A DNA stretch of 64,000 bases from Butyricicoccus pullicaecorum (GTDB lineage: Bacteria > Bacillota > Clostridia > Oscillospirales > Butyricicoccaceae): the NCBI GenBank assembly GCA_021531865.1, contig JAFBIW010000002.1, forward strand, positions 186,001 through 250,000, in the 5' to 3' direction. Positions within the stretch are counted from its first letter, which is position 1. Each line of letters starts with the position of its first letter. This document shows positions 1-9,852 of this stretch, piece by piece. The notes under the pieces are model-generated. The model searched no databases. It was not told the origin of the DNA and saw nothing but the letters and a program-made list of their open reading frames with translations. A program made the position numbers and the translations under genes.

Positions 1-1
1 C

Positions 2-1144
2 ACCGGCATCGGCGTGCTGGGCAGCCTGTTCGTCGGTGCGCTCAAGTCCATCGCCCCCGTTCTGGTCTTCGTCATCGTAACCAGCGCACTGGCGCAGGGC
101 AGCTCCAAGCTCGACCGCCGCTTCGGCACGGTCATCTGGCTGTATATGCTCACCACCTTCCTGGCCGCGGCGCTGTCCGTCATCACCAGCCGTCTCTTCC
201 CCCAGACCATCGTGCTGGCTGAGGCTGCGCAGGCCGATACCATCCCCCAGGGTCTGGGCGAGGTTCTGACCAACCTGCTGAACAATCTGGTCACCAACCC
301 CCTCGCATCCATCATTTCGGGCAACTACATCGGCATCCTGCTCTGGGCCTGCCTGTTCGGCATGGCCATGAAGGGCATCGCGTCGGACGGCACCAAGGCA
401 TTTCTGGCCAATACGGCGGACGCGGTCTCGCAGGTCGTCCGCTGGATCATCAATCTGGCGCCGTTCGGCATCATGGGCCTGATGTTCACCAACATCAGCA
501 CCAATGGCCTGTCCATCTTCACCGATTACGGCAAGCTGCTTCTGCTGCTGGTCGGCACCATGCTGCTCATGTCTCTGGTCGTCGCGCCCGCCATCGTGGC
601 CGTTTACCTGCGCTGCAATCCCTACCCGCTGGTTCTGCGCTGCCTGAAGGAATCGGGCGTCACCGCCTTCTTCACCCGCAGCTCCGCAGCCAACATCCCG
701 GTCAATATGGCGCTGTGTGAGCGTCTGGGTCTGGATAAGGATATGTATTCCGTCTCCATCCCGCTGGGCGCGACCATCAATATGGACGGTGCGGCCATCA
801 CCATCACGATCATGACGCTGGCCGCCGCCAATACCCTTGGTCTGGAGGTTTCCCTGCCCGCGGCCATCCTGCTGTCTGTCATGTCCGCGCTGGGCGCCTG
901 CGGTGCTTCCGGCGTCGCCGGCGGCTCGCTGCTGCTCATCCCCATGGCCTGCTCTCTGTTCGGTATCTCGAACGATATCGCCATGCAGGTCGTTGGCGTC
1001 GGCTTCATCATCGGCGTGGTGCAGGACTCTGTCGAGACCGCGCTGAACTCCGCAGGCGACGTCCTGTTCGCCGCCACCGCCGAGTATCACCAGTGGCGTA
1101 AGGAAGGCAAGCCCCTGCCCGAGTTCATGCAGAAGCGGCACTAA
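2..1144 (+). CDS. sstT: Serine/threonine:Na+ symporter SstT (5' end outside window)
   Basis: Dicarboxylate/amino acid:cation symporter family, SstT branch: sodium-coupled uptake of serine and threonine across the cytoplasmic membrane. The frame is open from base 2, so the true start lies upstream; about 35 N-terminal residues are missing compared with the usual length of roughly 410. Hydrophobic segments alternate throughout. The two re-entrant/transport motifs are clear: FFTRSSAANIPVNMALCERL followed by IPLGATINMDGAAITITI, both near-identical in kind to enteric SstT. A GTG at 14 is internal to the family alignment and is unlikely to be the start. It is followed by a terminator at 1224-1254, so it ends its transcription unit. 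Confidence 0.93.
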   Translation, partial: TGIGVLGSLFVGALKSIAPVLVFVIVTSALAQGSSKLDRRFGTVIWLYMLTTFLAAALSVITSRLFPQTIVLAEAAQADTIPQGLGEVLTNLLNNLVTNPLASIISGNYIGILLWACLFGMAMKGIASDGTKAFLANTADAVSQVVRWIINLAPFGIMGLMFTNISTNGLSIFTDYGKLLLLLVGTMLLMSLVVAPAIVAVYLRCNPYPLVLRCLKESGVTAFFTRSSAANIPVNMALCERLGLDKDMYSVSIPLGATINMDGAAITITIMTLAAANTLGLEVSLPAAILLSVMSALGACGASGVAGGSLLLIPMACSLFGISNDIAMQVVGVGFIIGVVQDSVETALNSAGDVLFAATAEYHQWRKEGKPLPEFMQKRH

Positions 1145-1223
1145 AGCAGCGCCATATGATTCTCTGCCTTGTCCATTCTGTCAAGCGCAGTTTCATATTG
1201 TGAAAAAACATTTCAAATGCAGG

Positions 1224-1254
1224 ATCGGGACGGCTCAGCCGTCCCGATTTTTTG
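1224..1254 (+). terminator. Rho-independent terminator after sstT
   Basis: A perfect 12-base inverted repeat (ATCGGGACGGCT and its complement around one central base) is followed by a run of six T. Confidence 0.9.
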
Positions 1255-1390
1255 CATCTGACCGCGCATATTCTTCTGAAAAATGATGGACTTCATGCAT
1301 TTTTCATTTAGTTTGTGCATTTTGACGAAACAAGACCCCTCCGGACGCCCCGATTTTTCTCCGTCTTTCCCTGTTTATCAAGCCAAAGCA

Positions 1391-2841
<1,451 letters not shown>

Positions 2842-2861
2842 TTTTTGTACAAAAGACGCCA

Positions 2862-2891
2862 AAAAGTCCGGCTCATTTGAGCCGGACTTTT
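2862..2891. terminator. Bidirectional terminator between gdhA and the alkD-like gene
   Basis: Perfect 13-base stem AAAAGTCCGGCTC with an ATTT loop, A-rich on one side and T-rich on the other, between two converging genes. Confidence 0.9.
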
Positions 2892-2892
2892 C

Positions 2893-3579
2893 TCATTTCC
2901 GCCGCTTCATGGCTTTCACCGTGTCCCTGAGGTCACCCGGCAGGCGACGCGATTCAAGCATCTTTTGCAGCGCCTTGTTGTGCGTCCAATCGTCGAGCGC
3001 ACCCGTGCGCAGGAAGGCCAGCGTATGCGCCGGGAACCGCACGCCGCACTCAGCCACCGCCCAAGCCACGCCCATCCGGGCGTTGTAGCCCGCCGCCGGG
3101 ATGGCAGCCAGCGCGGACAGGGTGCGGTCAAGCTCGGCCTCGGTCACGAAATCATGCAGCAGCATGACCGCGCCGAAGCGCGCCGGGAACTCGTCCGGGC
3201 TGTGCAGGTAGGGCTGGAGAAAGTTCCACAGCCGCGCCCGGTCACGGAAGCGGAAGGTCGAACAGACGCAGTCGCAGACTGCCCAGTTCGTGATCTGCGG
3301 CACGAACGCCGCCGTCCGCGCCAGCCGTTCCTCGTCCGGCATCCGCGCCGAAGCGATCAGGATGCCGCGCAGCATGGTTTCCTCATACCAGCGGTCGGGC
3401 GTTGGATCGTCCAGCCAGCCCCGCCAGTCCTCTTTCGCCAGCTCCTTGGCCAGCGCGCGCAAAGCAGGCATCCGCACACCCAGCATATTGTCCAAACCGG
3501 GCACGAGTTTTGTGTGAAAATCGCGGTATTTTTCGTCCGCAAGGGCGGTCAGCCGCGCAGTGGTCTCCTCTCTCGTCAT
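2893..3579 (-). CDS. AlkD-like DNA alkylation repair protein
   Basis: A 228-residue protein of the DNA alkylation repair (AlkD/AlkC) superfamily: HEAT-repeat glycosylases that excise N3- and N7-alkyl purines. The family opening (GVRMPALRALAKEL), the WYEETMLRGILI helix and ITNWAVCDCVCSTF, in which the aromatic/Asp face normally contacts DNA, are recognisable. The start ATG overlaps the stop of the upstream GH3 gene by 4 bases, so the two are translationally coupled although their functions seem unrelated. Substrate range cannot be read from sequence. Confidence 0.85.
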   Translation of the reverse strand: MTREETTARLTALADEKYRDFHTKLVPGLDNMLGVRMPALRALAKELAKEDWRGWLDDPTPDRWYEETMLRGILIASARMPDEERLARTAAFVPQITNWAVCDCVCSTFRFRDRARLWNFLQPYLHSPDEFPARFGAVMLLHDFVTEAELDRTLSALAAIPAAGYNARMGVAWAVAECGVRFPAHTLAFLRTGALDDWTHNKALQKMLESRRLPGDLRDTVKAMKRRK

Positions 3580-4763
3580 CCTTCATCCTCCGTTTCCAAT
3601 TCGATCAGCCCCAGATCGGCCTTCCATGCCAGCACCCGGCGCGCCGCGTCCCGGACGGTCTGCGCGGAGAGTTCGCCCTTCTGCACCGCTTCACATACGG
3701 CCGCGTACTGCGTCTCAAATTCGGATGAGATCAGCAGGTCATTGCCCGCCTGCACGGCCAGCACGGCGGCGTGCTCTGTGCCGAAAGCCGTCCGGATCGC
3801 GTCCATCACGAGATCGTCGGTCACAATCACCCCGTCAAAGCCCAGTTCCTCCCGCAGCAGCGCGTGCACCGCCGGGCTGAGCGAAGTCGGACGCTCGGCG
3901 TCAAAGGCGGTCACGACATTGTGGCTGACCAGAACCGCCCCGGCGCCGGCCTCGATGCCGGCCGAGAAAGGCAGGAAATCGGACGTACGGAAGGTCTCCG
4001 CCGGACGCTCGTCGGTCGCTGAGCCGGTGTGCGTGTCCGCGTTCGGCCCATAGCCCGGGAAATGCTTGAGCACCGCGCCCATGTTGTCCGCTTTCATCGC
4101 ACACACAGCGGTGCGGACAAAGTCCGCCGTCTGCGCCGCGTCCCGTCCGAGCGTGCGCGGGTAGATGAAATTATCGGGATCGGTCGAAACGTCGGCGACG
4201 GGCGAAAGGTTCACGTTGATACCGAGCGCGTGCAGAAAGGCGTCCTTTTCATGGGCGTCCGCCGCAATCGCGTCCAGCCCGCCCTGCGCATAGACCTGCT
4301 GCGGCGACCGGAAGGGCGTATCGCGCAGGAACCTGCTGGCGCGCACGACCTTGCCGCCCTCCTCGTCCACGCCGATCAGCATGGGGATGGACGTAGCCTG
4401 CTGGTAGGACTGGATGTCTGCACGCACTGCATCCGCCGTCTTGCCCTCAAAATCACGGGTGAACAGGATGAATCCTGCCGGGCTGTAGGTCTCGGCCAGC
4501 GCCGCCCCGCCGCTTTCCGGACAGCGCACCCAAAAAAGCTGGGTGGCCTGCTCCTCGACCGGCATCGCATCGACCAGCGCGTCCAGCGCACGCGCCCGCA
4601 CGATCTCAGGGTCGGGCGCAGCGGGTACGTCCTCGGCAGCAGCCGCAGCCGAGCCGTCCGGCTGTGCCGGTTCATCGGCAGGACGGACAACGCGGAACAA
4701 AACCACGCTCACAGCAGCCAGTCCGACCACGCAGAGCGCCAAGATCCATTTTTTCATATACAC
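3576..4763 (-). CDS. Secreted glycoside hydrolase family 3 (NagZ-like)
   Basis: A 395-residue exported protein with an N-terminal hydrophobic signal/anchor (residues 4-25), an Ala/Glu-rich linker, then a GH3 catalytic domain. The motifs fit beta-N-acetylhexosaminidases of the NagZ type: GVDEEGGKVVR, KHFPGYG followed by the DTH triad that supplies the acid/base His, and GVIVTDDLVMDA with the nucleophile Asp. It probably removes N-acetylglucosamine from peptidoglycan or other glycans outside the membrane, rather than acting in cytosolic recycling as enterobacterial NagZ does. SD GGAGGAA precedes the start. Confidence 0.88.
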   Translation of the reverse strand: MYMKKWILALCVVGLAAVSVVLFRVVRPADEPAQPDGSAAAAAEDVPAAPDPEIVRARALDALVDAMPVEEQATQLFWVRCPESGGAALAETYSPAGFILFTRDFEGKTADAVRADIQSYQQATSIPMLIGVDEEGGKVVRASRFLRDTPFRSPQQVYAQGGLDAIAADAHEKDAFLHALGINVNLSPVADVSTDPDNFIYPRTLGRDAAQTADFVRTAVCAMKADNMGAVLKHFPGYGPNADTHTGSATDERPAETFRTSDFLPFSAGIEAGAGAVLVSHNVVTAFDAERPTSLSPAVHALLREELGFDGVIVTDDLVMDAIRTAFGTEHAAVLAVQAGNDLLISSEFETQYAAVCEAVQKGELSAQTVRDAARRVLAWKADLGLIELETEDEG

Positions 4764-4806
4764 ATTCCTCCATTCCCAATGCAGGTGTTCGGCGGAACGT
4801 CCTCCG

Positions 4807-4833
4807 CCGCCGGGTTTTCCCGGCGGTATTTTT
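4807..4833 (+). terminator. Terminator-like hairpin between divergent genes
   Basis: CCGCCGGG, TTTT loop, CCCGGCGG, then TATTTTTTTG on the plus strand. It faces transcription entering from the left (antisense to the GH3 gene) and lies upstream of the gluQ promoter. On the minus strand it would sit in the GH3 leader without a U-run. Confidence 0.6.
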
Positions 4834-4878
4834 TTGCCAAACCGGACGAAAATCCGCGCGCGGCGCGCGGTTTCGTGC

Positions 4879-4884
4879 TATAAT
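4879..4884 (+). promoter_or_regulatory. Predicted -10 element of gluQ
   Basis: TATAAT with an upstream TG (extended -10); no good -35 is visible. Confidence 0.5.
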
Positions 4885-4928
4885 CATTTCATACTACCTG
4901 TTTTTCCCAAAGGAGACCGATCAAAACC

Positions 4929-5876
4929 ATGTATGAACCTGTCGTCGGGCGCTTTGCGCCCTCGCCGAGCGGCCGGATGCATCTGGGCAACGTCCTGTGC
5001 GCCCTGCTTTCCTGGCTGTCCGTCCGTCATCAGGGCGGCAAATACATCCTGCGCATCGAAGACCTCGACCCCGAACGCTGTCCGCGCAGCTACGCCGACC
5101 TCATCGAGGACGATCTGCACTGGCTGGGGCTGGACTGGGACGAGGGCGGCTCGTCGGGCGGGCCGGACGGCTCCTACTATCAGTCCGAGCGCACGGCCAT
5201 CTACCAGACCTACTTCGACCGGCTGGCGGCGCAAAATCTGCTCTATCCCTGCTTCTGCTCCCGCGCCGAGCTGCATGCGGCCTCCGCGCCCCATCTGTCG
5301 GACGGGCGGGTGGTCTACACCGGACGGTGTCGTGGACTGACCGCGGAAGAAATCGCGGAAAAGCGGAAGCGCCGTGGGGCGGCGACCCGGGTGATCGTGC
5401 CTGACGAGACGGTTGTGTTCACCGACGGGCTGGCGGGCGTCTGCCGGGAGCACCTGCCGACCGAGTGCGGCGACTTCATCATCCGCCGCTCGGATGGGGT
5501 CTTTGCCTACCAGCTCGCCGTCGTGGTGGACGACGGGCGCGAGGGCGTGACCGAGGTCGTGCGCGGGCGCGACCTGCTCGGCTCGACCGCGCGGCAGATC
5601 TGGCTGCACCGTCTGCTGGGCTTCACGCCGCCGCACTTCGTCCACATTCCCCTGCTGAACGACGCCGCAGGACGCCGCCTGTCCAAGCGGGACGCCGATC
5701 TCGATCTGGGCGTTTTGCGCACCCGCTTCTCCCCCGCCGAGCTGACCGGCGCGCTGGCCTTCGCCGCCGGGCTGATCGACACGCCTGTCCCGGTCACTCC
5801 GCGCGAGCTCATCGCGGATTTTTCGTGGGACAGGCTGCCACAGGACGACCTGCGCCTGCCCGAACGCTTCTTCTGA
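4929..5876 (+). CDS. gluQ: Glutamyl-Q tRNA(Asp) synthetase
   Basis: A 315-residue paralogue of the glutamyl-tRNA synthetase catalytic domain, without the anticodon-binding half. It attaches glutamate to queuosine at position 34 of tRNA(Asp). Visible motifs are FAPSPSGRMHLGN (class I HIGH equivalent), RIEDLDPERC, a zinc-ligand set (the two Cys of YPCFCSR and the later Tyr/Cys of YTGRC) and RRLSKRDADLDLG (KMSKS equivalent). The length is typical for GluQ-RS, well short of the roughly 480 residues of GltX. SD AAAGGAG lies a little far (about 13 bases) from the ATG. Confidence 0.9.
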   Translation: MYEPVVGRFAPSPSGRMHLGNVLCALLSWLSVRHQGGKYILRIEDLDPERCPRSYADLIEDDLHWLGLDWDEGGSSGGPDGSYYQSERTAIYQTYFDRLAAQNLLYPCFCSRAELHAASAPHLSDGRVVYTGRCRGLTAEEIAEKRKRRGAATRVIVPDETVVFTDGLAGVCREHLPTECGDFIIRRSDGVFAYQLAVVVDDGREGVTEVVRGRDLLGSTARQIWLHRLLGFTPPHFVHIPLLNDAAGRRLSKRDADLDLGVLRTRFSPAELTGALAFAAGLIDTPVPVTPRELIADFSWDRLPQDDLRLPERFF

Positions 5877-5930
5877 CCGAAAATTTTTCCGTTCCGGACG
5901 GCTGTCAGCGAAAAAATTTTTCTTTCTGCT

Positions 5931-5959
5931 TTGTATTTGCGCCCCGGATGTGATATAAT
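5931..5959 (+). promoter_or_regulatory. Predicted promoter of the Lrp/AsnC gene
   Basis: TTGTAT, 17-base spacer ending in an extended TG, TATAAT at 5954-5959. The predicted start of transcription (about 5966) falls after the ATG at 5963, which excludes that codon as the start. Confidence 0.75.
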
Positions 5960-6013
5960 GACATGGAAGAATTTTCATATCCTGTATCTGCACGAGGGGG
6001 AAACTGTTATTTT

Positions 6014-6475
6014 ATGATGGATCGTATCAATTTGGATATTCTGCGCTGCCTGCGCGAAAACGCGCGCTGCAAGGCGTCGGATATCAGCGCAAAGGTGAAC
6101 CTCTCGGTCTCAGCCGTCATCGAACGCATCCGCCGCATGGAGTCGTCCGGCGTCATCCGGCAGTACACCGTGCTGATTGACCCCAAGCAGGTCGGCAACG
6201 ACCTGACCGCCCTGATGGAGGTCAGTCTGGAGCATCCCAAATACTATGATGATCTGGTCGAAATGATTCGCCGCCACCCGAACGTGGCCGAGTGCCACTA
6301 CCTGACCGGCGAATTCGATTTCCTGCTCAAGATCGTGACCGACTCCTCCAACAGTCTGGAGCAGATCCACCGCACGATCAAGAGCATGCCGGGCGTCTCG
6401 GCCACCAAAACCCATTTTGTCCTGAAAACGATCAAGGATGAGGTCGCGATGCTGCCCGACCAGCTTGTCGACTGA
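6014..6475 (+). CDS. Lrp/AsnC family transcriptional regulator
   Basis: A 153-residue feast/famine-type regulator: N-terminal winged helix (DRINLDILRCLRENARCKAS to about residue 55) and C-terminal RAM effector domain (about 65-145) with the TGEFDFLLKI turn. Such proteins form octamers that sense amino acids. I chose the ATG at 6014 (or the adjacent one at 6017) because the promoter -10 is at 5954-5959 and GAGGGGG precedes it, though about 13 bases away. Its target is unknown; it lies alone before a terminator. Confidence 0.9.
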   Translation: MMDRINLDILRCLRENARCKASDISAKVNLSVSAVIERIRRMESSGVIRQYTVLIDPKQVGNDLTALMEVSLEHPKYYDDLVEMIRRHPNVAECHYLTGEFDFLLKIVTDSSNSLEQIHRTIKSMPGVSATKTHFVLKTIKDEVAMLPDQLVD

Positions 6476-6485
6476 ATTTTGTTTA

Positions 6486-6517
6486 AAAAGCCTGTCTCTT
6501 TGGAGACAGGCTTTTTT
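6486..6517. terminator. Bidirectional terminator
   Basis: Perfect 11-base stem AAGCCTGTCTC, TTTG loop, flanked by A-run and T-run; it serves the Lrp gene and the converging MaoC-fold gene. Confidence 0.92.
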
Positions 6518-6522
6518 CGTCC

Positions 6523-6981
6523 TTATTCGTCGTCCTCGTCCTCACGCGGGAGGATCTCAACGTCGTTTTTGGAGGCCATCTCATGGCACAGACTGACGAT
6601 GACGATCTCGCCGTTCTGGTTGCGGCATTCGCCCTTGATCGTGCAGACGTAGAAGTTGGCCTTTTCGCGCACCTCGATCAACTGGATCGTGGCAGTGATG
6701 GTGTCGTTGGGATAGACCGGGCTGACGTACTTCGTGCTCTGATCCATGAAGATCGCGCCCGGGCCGGGCATGGACATGCCCATCGCGGTGGAAATAAAGC
6801 TCGCGGGGAGGTTGCCGGGTACGATCCGGCGTCCGTACCGGGTATGGCGTGCAAATTCCTCGTTGACAAACAGGCCGTTAAAATCACCCGTGATACCCGA
6901 AAACGCGTAAACGTCGCTCTCGGAGATCGTCTTGGAAAAGCTGGCCGTGTCGCCAACCCGAAACACCTTTTTCTCTGTCAT
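6523..6981 (-). CDS. MaoC-like hot-dog fold protein, catalytic His absent
   Basis: A 152-residue single hot-dog domain of the MaoC/(R)-specific enoyl-CoA hydratase family, which acts on acyl-thioesters. The segment DVYAFSGITGDFNGLFVNEEF aligns with the hydratase motif in which Asp and His five residues apart form the dyad; here Asp33 is kept but the His position is Phe38 (NGLF instead of NPLH). The later IVPGNLPASF segment likewise departs from the usual IVHGML. It may therefore be a thioesterase-like or binding protein rather than a working hydratase. The C-terminus is acidic. Monocistronic, SD AAAGGGAG. Confidence 0.8.
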   Translation of the reverse strand: MTEKKVFRVGDTASFSKTISESDVYAFSGITGDFNGLFVNEEFARHTRYGRRIVPGNLPASFISTAMGMSMPGPGAIFMDQSTKYVSPVYPNDTITATIQLIEVREKANFYVCTIKGECRNQNGEIVIVSLCHEMASKNDVEILPREDEDDE

Positions 6982-7028
6982 GCTTCCGCTCCCTTTCCTG
7001 TCGAGATCCGTCTGCTTTTGTTACCCTC

Positions 7029-7058
7029 ATTATATCCTATCCGGGTCGGGCTTGTCCA
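7029..7058 (-). promoter_or_regulatory. Predicted promoter of the MaoC-fold gene
   Basis: On the minus strand TGGACA (7058-7053), 18-base spacer, TATAAT (7034-7029). Confidence 0.6.
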
Positions 7059-7085
7059 GCAAAATCGGAGCCGATCGGTCATTCG

Positions 7086-7125
7086 AAAAAACACCCGAAC
7101 GGAGCGGCGCTCCGTCCGGGTGTTT
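7086..7125 (-). terminator. Terminator of the pot operon
   Basis: AAACACCCG pairs with CGGGTGTTT; an inner ACGGAGC/GCTCCGT stem extends it after one mismatch. A run of six T follows on the minus strand. Confidence 0.85.
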
Positions 7126-7141
7126 CCGATGGGTTTGGAAT

Positions 7142-9001
7142 TTACTTGAGCAGCTCAGCCCAGAGGGCGGTGTAGAGCTTATTGGTCTCGTCGGACAGGT
7201 TGAGGAAGGTATCGCACTTCTCGGTGATCGCGGCGTCCGGATAGTGCACCGGATCGTTCTTGATCTCGTCCGGCTGCATCTCGTAGACCTCGCGCTGCGG
7301 GCTGGAATAGCCGATGTAGTCGGCGTTCGCCGCGGCGGCCTCGGTCGAGCACATGAAGTTGATGAAGGCCTCGGCGCCCTCGACATTCTTGGCGTTCTTG
7401 GGGATGCACATGGCGTCCACAAAGAGGTTCGAGCCCTCCTCGGGCACGTAAAACGCGAGATCCTCGTTTTCCTCCATCATGGTGACCGCGTCGCCGTTGT
7501 AGTACGGCGCGGCATACAGCTCCTCATTGGGCAGCTTTTCCAGGATCTGATCCATGAACAGGCCCTGGAAGGTGGTCTCCTTGCCCCGGCGCACCAGCTC
7601 GGCGGCAGCGCGCAGCTCGTCCGGGTCCTCGGTGTTCTGGCTGTGACCCTGGAACTTGAGCGCCGCGCCCAGCGCGTCGCGCGGGTTGTCGAACATCGCG
7701 ACCTGTCCGGCGTATTTCTCGTTCCAGAGCAGATCCCACGAACCGAGATCGGCCGGGTCGATGTACTTCTGATTGTACACGATGCCGACAACGCCCCACG
7801 TGTAGGGCACGGAATACTGCTGGTCGGGATCGAACTCCAGATGGGTGTATTTCTCGTCGATCAGGTCAAAATTCGGGATGTTGTCATAGTCGAGCGGCTG
7901 GAGCATGTCCTCGTCGATCAGGCGCGCGACCATGTAGTCGGACGGGATGATGACGTCATAGCTCTCGGTCTTGAGGCGGGCGTACATGCTCTCGTTCGCG
8001 TCGTAGGTCGTGTAGACCACCTTATAGCCGGTCTGCGCCTCGAACTCGGCGAGCAGGCTTTCGTCCATGTACTCGCCCCAGTTGTAGACGTTGACCGTGG
8101 TGTTCTCGTTCGCGCCGCCCGCGGCCAGCAGACCGGCGGTCGGCAGACCGATCAACAGGACACACAGCACGACGGCCATCGCGATCTTGCCCGCCGGGCG
8201 GCGATTCGCCCGGAAGGCGTGCGCGGCCCGGCTGCTCTTGGGATGGGTCTGGCGCAGGTTGACGATGATGAGCAGCACCAGAACAAAGAGGAACAGAACG
8301 GTCGAGACCGCGTTGATCTTGGGGCTGATGCGGCGGCGCACCATCGAATAGATGACGACCGAAAGGGGCTGGCTGGTGTTGCCCGCCGTGAAGTAGGAAA
8401 CAACGAAGTCGTCGACCGAGATCGTGAAGGCCATGATCGCGCCGGTCACGATGCCGGGCATGATCTCGGGGATGATGACCTTCCAGAGCGCCTGCCGGGG
8501 CGTTGCGCCCAGATCGAGCGCGGCCTCATAGGCGTTGCGGTCGAGCTGGCGCAGCTTGGGCATGACGTTGAGCACGACATAGGGGATGCAGAAGGTCACG
8601 TGCGCCAGAATCAGGGTCAGATAGCCCTTATCGAGCGCGATGAAGCCGAACAGCAGCATGAACGACACGCCCATGATGGTGTCCGAGGACGACATCGGGA
8701 TGTTGTTGATCGTCAGATAGGCGGTACGGGTGCGACGGCGCATCTGGTGGATGCCGATGGCGGCAGCCGTGCCGATGACGGTCGCCAGAATGGCCGAGAT
8801 GACCGCGACCAGAATGGTCACGCAGAGCGAATGCAGGATGCGGCTGTCCTGAAACATCTTGACGTACCAGTCGAGCGTGAAGCCGTGCCAGACGACGCGG
8901 CTCTTGCTGTCGTTGAACGAAAAGAGCATCAAAACGAAGATGGGCGCGTACAGCAGCAGGAAGATGAAGGCCATATAGAAATTCTGGAAGAACTTCTTCA
9001 T
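7142..9001 (-). CDS. potCD: Polyamine ABC transporter, fused permease PotC and binding protein PotD
   Basis: A 619-residue fusion. Residues 1 to about 250 are a PotC-type inner-membrane permease with the EAA loop (AYEAALDLGATPRQALWKVI). A basic linker and one extra transmembrane helix (about 275-292) follow, and residues from about 296 to the end are a PotD-type spermidine/putrescine binding protein (VYNWGEYMDESLLAEFE; VPYTWGVVGIVYN; FQGLFMDQIL). The helix would place the binding domain on the outer face, tethered to the permease instead of being a free lipoprotein. The start overlaps the potB stop by one base (TGATG). No separate potD occurs in the operon, so this is the only binding domain. 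Confidence 0.95.
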   Translation of the reverse strand: MKKFFQNFYMAFIFLLLYAPIFVLMLFSFNDSKSRVVWHGFTLDWYVKMFQDSRILHSLCVTILVAVISAILATVIGTAAAIGIHQMRRRTRTAYLTINNIPMSSSDTIMGVSFMLLFGFIALDKGYLTLILAHVTFCIPYVVLNVMPKLRQLDRNAYEAALDLGATPRQALWKVIIPEIMPGIVTGAIMAFTISVDDFVVSYFTAGNTSQPLSVVIYSMVRRRISPKINAVSTVLFLFVLVLLIIVNLRQTHPKSSRAAHAFRANRRPAGKIAMAVVLCVLLIGLPTAGLLAAGGANENTTVNVYNWGEYMDESLLAEFEAQTGYKVVYTTYDANESMYARLKTESYDVIIPSDYMVARLIDEDMLQPLDYDNIPNFDLIDEKYTHLEFDPDQQYSVPYTWGVVGIVYNQKYIDPADLGSWDLLWNEKYAGQVAMFDNPRDALGAALKFQGHSQNTEDPDELRAAAELVRRGKETTFQGLFMDQILEKLPNEELYAAPYYNGDAVTMMEENEDLAFYVPEEGSNLFVDAMCIPKNAKNVEGAEAFINFMCSTEAAAANADYIGYSSPQREVYEMQPDEIKNDPVHYPDAAITEKCDTFLNLSDETNKLYTALWAELLK

Positions 9002-9852
9002 CAGAGCATCAGACCTCCTTCCTCGGAGGAGCCGTCGTCAAACTTGTTCATGATCCACATGCACAGGAAGATGAGCACCATCATAACGAGGGCGATCGCC
9101 GAGCCGAGCGCCGGGTTGTAGGCGTTGCCCATGAACTGCAGGTCGATCAGGTCGCCGACCAGCATGTACTTGCCGCCGCCCAGCAGCTTGGAGATGACGA
9201 AGGTGGACACCGACGGCACAAAGACCATCGTAATGCCCGAGATGACGCCGGGCAGGGAAAGCGGGAAAATGACCCGGCGGAAGACGATCCCGGCGGGCGC
9301 GCCCAGATCCTGCGCGGCCTCGATGAGCTTGGGATCGAGCTTGATGAGCACGGTGTAGATCGGCAGCACCATGAAGGGCAGGAAGTTATACACCATGCCC
9401 AGGACGACTGCACCCGAGGTGTTGATGAGCGGGATATAGTCGAGCGTGTAGCCGAAGGCGCTCTGCAAAAAGCCGATGAAGCCGATCCGGTTCAAAAACT
9501 GGTTGATAAAGCCCTTGTTCTCCAAAATGGACATCCACGCATAGGTGCGCAGCAGGAAGTTCATCCACATGGGCAGCATGATGAGCGTCATATAGAGCTG
9601 CTGCCGGTGGGGCGGCTGGCGGGACATGATGTAGGCCAGCGGATAGCCCAGCGCCAGACAGATCACAGTGGACACGAACGCCAGGAAGAACGAGCGGACG
9701 AAGATCGGCCAGTATTCGACGATCCCGGCGAAGTTCGCGAGTGTCGCGCCGCCCGCGCCGTCAGAAAAGGCATACAATACGATGAGCAGAATGGGACAGA
9801 TGATGAAAATGACCATCCACACACCGTAGGGATAAGCCATGTATTTTTTCAA
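9001..9852 (-). CDS. potB: Spermidine/putrescine ABC transporter permease PotB
   Basis: A 283-residue permease with six predicted membrane helices and the EAA coupling loop ([20 protein letters not shown]) that docks on the ATPase. It pairs with the PotC half of the downstream fusion to form the translocation channel. The start overlaps the potA stop by 4 bases. The family assignment rests on the operon and on the typical PotB segment around the periplasmic loop. Confidence 0.94.
   Translation of the reverse strand: MKKYMAYPYGVWMVIFIICPILLIVLYAFSDGAGGATLANFAGIVEYWPIFVRSFFLAFVSTVICLALGYPLAYIMSRQPPHRQQLYMTLIMLPMWMNFLLRTYAWMSILENKGFINQFLNRIGFIGFLQSAFGYTLDYIPLINTSGAVVLGMVYNFLPFMVLPIYTVLIKLDPKLIEAAQDLGAPAGIVFRRVIFPLSLPGVISGITMVFVPSVSTFVISKLLGGGKYMLVGDLIDLQFMGNAYNPALGSAIALVMMVLIFLCMWIMNKFDDGSSEEGGLML

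Noticed and set aside
6932-9121. 729-codon plus-strand frame opposite potCD
   Set aside because: Complementary shadow of an unmistakable transporter gene; Arg/His/Asp-rich without domains.
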